This document shows positions 9,630-12,854 of a stretch of 12,854 bases of DNA, one piece after another. Numbering within the stretch: position 1 is the first letter of the stretch; every line of letters begins with the position of its first letter. The stretch comes from Pseudomonadota bacterium (GTDB taxonomy: Bacteria; Pseudomonadota; Gammaproteobacteria; Burkholderiales; Thiobacillaceae). The stretch spans positions 1 to 12,854 of the forward strand of contig JAJZRT010000039.1 of assembly GCA_021802595.1 (NCBI GenBank), given 5' to 3'. The notes beneath the pieces were generated by a model that saw nothing but the letters and a program-made list of their open reading frames with translations, searched no databases and was not told the origin of the DNA. Made by a program: the position numbers and the translations under genes.

Positions 9630-9676
9630 CGGCCCCCGATATGAGCTGTTCGGCTCATATCGGGGGAGCCGGTTTT
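9630..9676 (+). terminator. Intrinsic terminator after the adhesin gene
   Basis: A perfect 14-bp inverted repeat (left arm 9633-9646, right arm 9653-9666) with a 6-base loop TGTTCG starts 19 bases after the adhesin stop. The stem can extend by three more pairs (9630-9632 with 9669-9671) across an AG bulge, and a run of four T follows at 9673-9676. The strong stem fits Rho-independent termination, but the T-run is short, so partial read-through into the downstream genes is possible. The only bidirectional feature is the symmetric stem; no converging gene is present on the minus strand. Confidence 0.75.
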
Positions 9677-9740
9677 CATGACCGGGCAACAGTCCGGCTG
9701 CACACTCCAAGGCTTTGTTAATCCCGCGAAGCCCGTCGCC

Positions 9741-11498
9741 ATGATCAGACTTCTGTTGCCCTTGCTGTTGATGCTGGCAGCCGCCCCGGCCCATGCGTGG
9801 TGGAACAGCGACTGGACCGCCCGCCGGGCGTTCACGATCAGCACCGCCGATTCGGGCGCCGGGGTGAAGGAAACCCAGGCCAGCGTGCCGGTGCTGATCC
9901 GCCTGCACACGGGCAATTTCGATTTCGCGGGCGCGAATGTCGACGGTTCCGACCTGCGCTTCGTGGCGGGCGACGACAAGACGCCGCTGAGTTTCCAGAT
10001 CGAGAAGTTCGACAGCACCGCCGAGCAGGCGCTGATCTGGGTGCAGGTTCCCAAGCTCGAAGGCGGCAAGGACAAGCAGCAGATCTGGCTGTATTCCGGC
10101 AACGAAGGCGCGCCGGCGGCGAGCGACGGCAAGGCCGTCTACACGTCCGGATTCGTGCTGGTCCAGCATTACGCGGAAGCCAGCGGCGTGCCGCAGGACA
10201 GCACGGCCTCGGCCATCTCCTCCGGCAGCTTCACCGGCACGCGCACGCCGGGCGGCGTGATCGGCGCGGGCATCAAGTTCGACGGCACGCAATCGCTGGA
10301 TATTCCGGCGGCGCCGAAACTCGTGTACGGCGCGGCGACCGGGATGACGGTGTCGCTCTGGGTCAAGCCGGACGCCGCCGGCCAGAGCGCCGAACTGCTG
10401 CGCGCCGGGCAGACGCTGACGCTGGCGCTGGAAGGCGGCAAGCTGGTGGCCCGCACGGGCGGTGTGACGGTGGCGGGGCCGGAGGTGCCGGCGACCGGCT
10501 GGAGCCTGGTGGCGGTGACGCTGGGAGGCGGCAAGCTCAAGGTGTATCTCAACGGCACGATGGCCGGCGAGGCGGCGGCAGCCGCCGCGGATGCCGCGCT
10601 GGACCTGAAGGTCGGCACGGGCTTCAAGGGCGAAGCCGACGAGCTGGAAGTGTCCGGTGTCGCGCGCAGTGCGGACTGGCTGCGCCTGGCCGCGATGACG
10701 CAGGGGCCGGACAGCGACAAGGCGGTGCAGGCGGGCGAGGAGGAAAGCGCGGACGGCGGCGGCGACGCGTCCTACTTCGGCGTGATCCTGAAGAGCGTGA
10801 CCCTGGACGGCTGGGTGGTGATCGGCGTGCTGATGGTGATGCTGGGCATCAGCGTGCTGGTGATGGCGTCGAAGGCGCTGCTGGTGAACCGCATTTCGAA
10901 GGCGAACCGGGATTTCCTCGATGCCTTCCACAACCTGAAGGCGCAGGAAACCGCCCAGCTGGACGCCGACGACGACCCGGCAGACGCCGACCTCAAGGGC
11001 AGTGGCATGGCGGAGATCCTGTTCGGCCACCACGACCATCACCAGCACTCGACCCTCTACCGCATCTATCACGCGGGCATCCAGCAGGTGAAGCACCGCA
11101 TGGGCAAGCGCACCAGCGTCGAGCTGTCGCCGCAGGCGCTCGACGTGGTGAAGGCCAGCCTCGACGCCACCGTGGTGCGCGAGAACCAGAAGCTCAACAG
11201 CCTGATGGTGCTGCTCACCATCGCGATTTCCGGCGGTCCGTTCCTCGGCCTGCTGGGCACCGTGGTAGGGGTGATGATCACCTTCGCCGCGATCGCCGCC
11301 ACCGGCGACGTCAACGTCGCGGCCATCGCGCCCGGCATCGCCGCCGCGCTGGTCGCCACCGTGGCCGGCCTGGCGGTCGCGATCCCGGCGCTGTTCGGCT
11401 ACAACTACCTCGGCTCGCGCATCAAGTCGATCAGCGCCGACATGCATGTGTTCGTCGACGAATACATCGCCCGCATCGCCGAAACCTACAGCCGATAG
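9741..11498 (+). CDS. MotA/TolQ/ExbB-type proton channel with periplasmic DUF2341 and LamG-like domains
   Basis: Inner-membrane ExbB-like subunit of a TonB-type motor, 585 aa against 244 for E. coli ExbB. The ATG at 9741 is preferred over the in-frame ATG at 9678 because it places a clean signal peptide at the N-terminus (residues 1-19, cut after AHA); the Shine-Dalgarno sequence is weak. The order is: signal peptide; DUF2341 (about 20-145, beginning with its hallmark WWNSDW); LamG/concanavalin-like beta-sandwich (about 145-320); TM1 (about 357-382); cytoplasmic loop (383-484) with a His-rich run at 430-436; TM2 (about 488-515) with the ExbB signature LGLLGTVVGVM; and TM3 (about 528-556) with PGIAAALVAT. 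The conserved Thr residues are present (T507, T540), but the position of E. coli ExbB Glu176 is Ala535. It is first in a tight cluster with exbD (9-base gap) and a TonB gene. The head may bind glycan or the adhesin, which is inference. Confidence 0.9.
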   Translation: MIRLLLPLLLMLAAAPAHAWWNSDWTARRAFTISTADSGAGVKETQASVPVLIRLHTGNFDFAGANVDGSDLRFVAGDDKTPLSFQIEKFDSTAEQALIWVQVPKLEGGKDKQQIWLYSGNEGAPAASDGKAVYTSGFVLVQHYAEASGVPQDSTASAISSGSFTGTRTPGGVIGAGIKFDGTQSLDIPAAPKLVYGAATGMTVSLWVKPDAAGQSAELLRAGQTLTLALEGGKLVARTGGVTVAGPEVPATGWSLVAVTLGGGKLKVYLNGTMAGEAAAAAADAALDLKVGTGFKGEADELEVSGVARSADWLRLAAMTQGPDSDKAVQAGEEESADGGGDASYFGVILKSVTLDGWVVIGVLMVMLGISVLVMASKALLVNRISKANRDFLDAFHNLKAQETAQLDADDDPADADLKGSGMAEILFGHHDHHQHSTLYRIYHAGIQQVKHRMGKRTSVELSPQALDVVKASLDATVVRENQKLNSLMVLLTIAISGGPFLGLLGTVVGVMITFAAIAATGDVNVAAIAPGIAAALVATVAGLAVAIPALFGYNYLGSRIKSISADMHVFVDEYIARIAETYSR

Positions 11499-11507
11499 GG
11501 GGCGGAC

Positions 11508-11915
11508 ATGGCCGAGATACGCGAAGACAACGAACCGTTCGACGACATCAACATCACGCCGATGCTGGACCTGGCGTACGTGCTGCTGGTCATCTTCATC
11601 ATCATGACGACCGCTTCGGTGCAGGGCATCAAGGTCAACCTGCCCAAGGCCAGCAACACGCCGAGCCTGGCCAAGCCCAAGACCAAGTCGGTCACCATCG
11701 ACGCCAACGGACAGATCTACCTCGACACCTATCCCGTCAGCATGGCCGAGCTGGAGAGCCGCCTGAAGAGCTTCAAGGCGATCACGCCCGACCTGCCGGT
11801 GGTGATCAAGGGCGATTCGAAGATCGCCTATGAAAAAGTGGTCGAGGTGATGGACCTGTGCGGCCGCCTCGACATTACCCAGCTCGGTCTGGTGACGGCC
11901 AAGCAGCCGAAGTAA
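11508..11915 (+). CDS. exbD: Biopolymer transport protein ExbD
   Basis: Partner of the preceding ExbB-like channel; ExbD dimers sit in the ExbB pore and couple proton flow to TonB. The protein has 135 aa, close to the usual family length (141 in E. coli). It has a short cytoplasmic N-terminus, then the signature INITPMLDLAYVLLVIFIIM, in which Asp21 corresponds to the essential membrane Asp25 of E. coli ExbD. One TM helix (about 22-40) follows, then the KVNLPKAS motif and a periplasmic alpha/beta domain ending DITQLGLVT. A purine-rich Shine-Dalgarno stretch (five G at 11498-11502, overlapping the upstream stop codon) precedes the ATG. The gap to the ExbB gene is 9 bases and to the TonB gene only 2, so a single transcript with coupled translation is likely. 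All expected functional residues that I can identify are present. Confidence 0.95.
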   Translation: MAEIREDNEPFDDINITPMLDLAYVLLVIFIIMTTASVQGIKVNLPKASNTPSLAKPKTKSVTIDANGQIYLDTYPVSMAELESRLKSFKAITPDLPVVIKGDSKIAYEKVVEVMDLCGRLDITQLGLVTAKQPK

Positions 11916-11917
11916 CG

Positions 11918-12562
11918 ATGCCTGACCGCAAGCGATCCCTGCGCAGCCGGCTGCCGCTCATCGGCGGTCTGCTGTTCATGGCGCTGTTCACGGCGGCCGT
12001 GATCTGGGGGGTGATGCACTTCATCCAGGATTCGGGCGAGCCTGAGCGGCCGAAGATCCAGACCATTTCCCTGGTCAGGCCGCCGCCGCCCAAGCCGCCG
12101 GAGGAAAAGCCCCCGGAGCCGCAGAAGATCGACAAGCCGAAAGAGGAAGTCAAGATCGATCAGCCTCAGCCGCCCCAGCCCGAGGCGCCGCCCCCGCCCC
12201 CCGGTGGCATCCCCGACGGGCCGGCGGGCGGGATGGCGACCGACCTGGCTGCGGGCAGCGGGATCGGCATCGGCGGCGGCGGCGACCGGGACGAACGGCG
12301 TAGCTGGTATTCGAACATGATTTCGCGCCAGCTGGAAGACGAGCTGAGACGCGCCAAGCGCCTGCAGGGCAAGGATTACAAGGTGGTGGCGCAGATATGG
12401 TTCAACCCGTCGGGCGCCGTCAGCCGGGTGCAGCTCGACAAGGGCACGGGCGACAGCGAACTCGACGAAGCGCTGCGCCAGGAAATCCTGCAGGTGAGCC
12501 TGCGCGACCCCCTGCCGGCCGACATCCCGCAGCCGGTGCGGCTGCGCGTGGTGTCGCGCTGA
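11918..12562 (+). CDS. TonB-family energy transducer
   Basis: TonB-like protein of 214 aa that would carry energy from the ExbB/ExbD complex across the periplasm to an outer-membrane partner. The ATG at 11918 is chosen because it lies 2 bases after the exbD stop and gives a basic N-terminus (residues 3-11) followed by one TM anchor (about 13-33). A proline-rich periplasmic linker spans about 54-102, with mixed Pro-Lys and Pro-Glu character, and a Gly-rich spacer (about 104-122) follows. The C-terminal globular domain (about 130-214) has the TonB-C pattern of a helix, a VVAQIWFNPSGAVSRVQL strand pair, a G-x-G turn, LDEAL helix and a final beta strand. The frame extends 20 codons further upstream, but that start would overlap exbD. 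Only about 80 residues form the C-terminal domain, so the receptor contact resembles short TonB/TolA-type transducers. Family membership is clear; the partner receptor is not known. Confidence 0.9.
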   Translation: MPDRKRSLRSRLPLIGGLLFMALFTAAVIWGVMHFIQDSGEPERPKIQTISLVRPPPPKPPEEKPPEPQKIDKPKEEVKIDQPQPPQPEAPPPPPGGIPDGPAGGMATDLAAGSGIGIGGGGDRDERRSWYSNMISRQLEDELRRAKRLQGKDYKVVAQIWFNPSGAVSRVQLDKGTGDSELDEALRQEILQVSLRDPLPADIPQPVRLRVVSR

Positions 12563-12605
12563 AATTCCGATTTATGACCACCCGATTCCACTAAATCAAC
12601 TCATC

Positions 12606-12854
12606 ATGAAAATTCATTACATCAAGCCCCTGGTCATGGCGCTGAGCCTGGCGTTTGCAGTGCCCGCGCAGGCCGGGAGCGAGCGTCAGGACCTCGAGAC
12701 CCTGCGCGCGACGACGCTCGCCCTGGTGGACGCGCTGGTGAAGAAGGGCGTGCTGAGCGCCGAGGCGGCGCAGGACCTCGTCAGGCAGGCCGAGAAGAAA
12801 GGGGAGGAACAGGCCAAAGCCGCCGCCGCCGCGGAGACGGCGCCCGGGGTGGTG
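12606..12854 (+). CDS. Putative outer-membrane porin, N-terminal part (3' truncated)
   Basis: The first 83 residues of a protein that continues past the window. The ATG at 12606 gives a good signal peptide (residues 1-23, cut after AQA). The mature part starts GSERQDLETLRATTLALVDALVKKG and continues VLSAEAAQDLV, an amphipathic helical segment followed by an Ala/Lys/Glu-rich run. This start resembles the N-termini of proteins annotated as putative porin (Porin_5-like) as I remember them, in which a periplasmic helical segment precedes the beta-barrel; the barrel itself is outside the window. There is no clear Shine-Dalgarno sequence in the 43-base gap after the TonB gene, and no terminator is visible there, so it is probably in the same transcript. 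An in-frame ATG at 12573 is unusable because a stop follows six codons later. It is a candidate outer-membrane partner of the motor. Confidence 0.75.
   Translation, partial: MKIHYIKPLVMALSLAFAVPAQAGSERQDLETLRATTLALVDALVKKGVLSAEAAQDLVRQAEKKGEEQAKAAAAAETAPGVV

Noticed and set aside
9678..9740. Upstream in-frame ATG at 9678 as the start of the ExbB-like protein
   Set aside because: It would put 21 non-conserved residues before a textbook signal peptide and would overlap the end of the terminator region.
9677..9740. Possible promoter in front of the ExbB-like gene
   Set aside because: A TTGTTA-like box is present but no matching -10 element at a sensible distance could be found.
9522..11447. 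Long minus-strand open frame (641 codons) opposite the ExbB-like gene
   Set aside because: Its translation is a His/Arg/Ala/Gly-rich composition typical of antisense shadows in GC-rich DNA, with no recognisable domain, and it covers clearly real plus-strand genes.
9797..11833. Plus-strand open frame of 678 codons in another frame over exbB and exbD
   Set aside because: Arg/Gly-rich off-frame shadow; the overlapping frames carry signal peptide, DUF2341, ExbB and ExbD signatures.

Overview
The window is GC-rich (roughly two-thirds G+C by eye) and reads as part of a proteobacterial chromosome, most plausibly a beta- or gammaproteobacterium of the Burkholderiales or Xanthomonadales kind. The basis is the combination of a giant filamentous-haemagglutinin-family protein ending in a DUF3739-type module with a DUF2341-ExbB / ExbD / TonB / putative-porin cluster. 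Genus cannot be fixed from this sequence alone.

Layout: positions 2-9613 are one uninterrupted plus-strand reading frame, the C-terminal 3203 residues of a very large exported beta-helix adhesin whose start lies upstream of the window. A strong hairpin terminator (9630-9676) follows it. Then come four close-packed plus-strand genes: an ExbB-type proton channel carrying a signal peptide and a large periplasmic DUF2341 plus LamG-like head (9741-11498), ExbD (11508-11915), a TonB-like energy transducer (11918-12562) and the beginning of a putative outer-membrane porin (12606 to the window end, truncated). No tRNA, rRNA, CRISPR or insertion sequence was seen. No stretch over 300 bases lacks a gene.

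How the parts may work together: ExbB, ExbD and TonB form an inner-membrane motor that uses proton-motive force to act on outer-membrane proteins. Here the motor is not next to iron-uptake genes. It lies between a giant surface adhesin and a porin-like outer-membrane protein, and its ExbB subunit has a carbohydrate-binding-like periplasmic head. The most interesting reading is a dedicated, energised cell-envelope system for export, display, anchoring or release of the adhesin. This is inferred from gene order and domain content and is not demonstrated. Supporting oddities are a Cys pair found only at the extreme C-terminus of the adhesin, replacement of the usual TM3 glutamate in ExbB by alanine, and two sharply AT-rich patches inside the adhesin gene.
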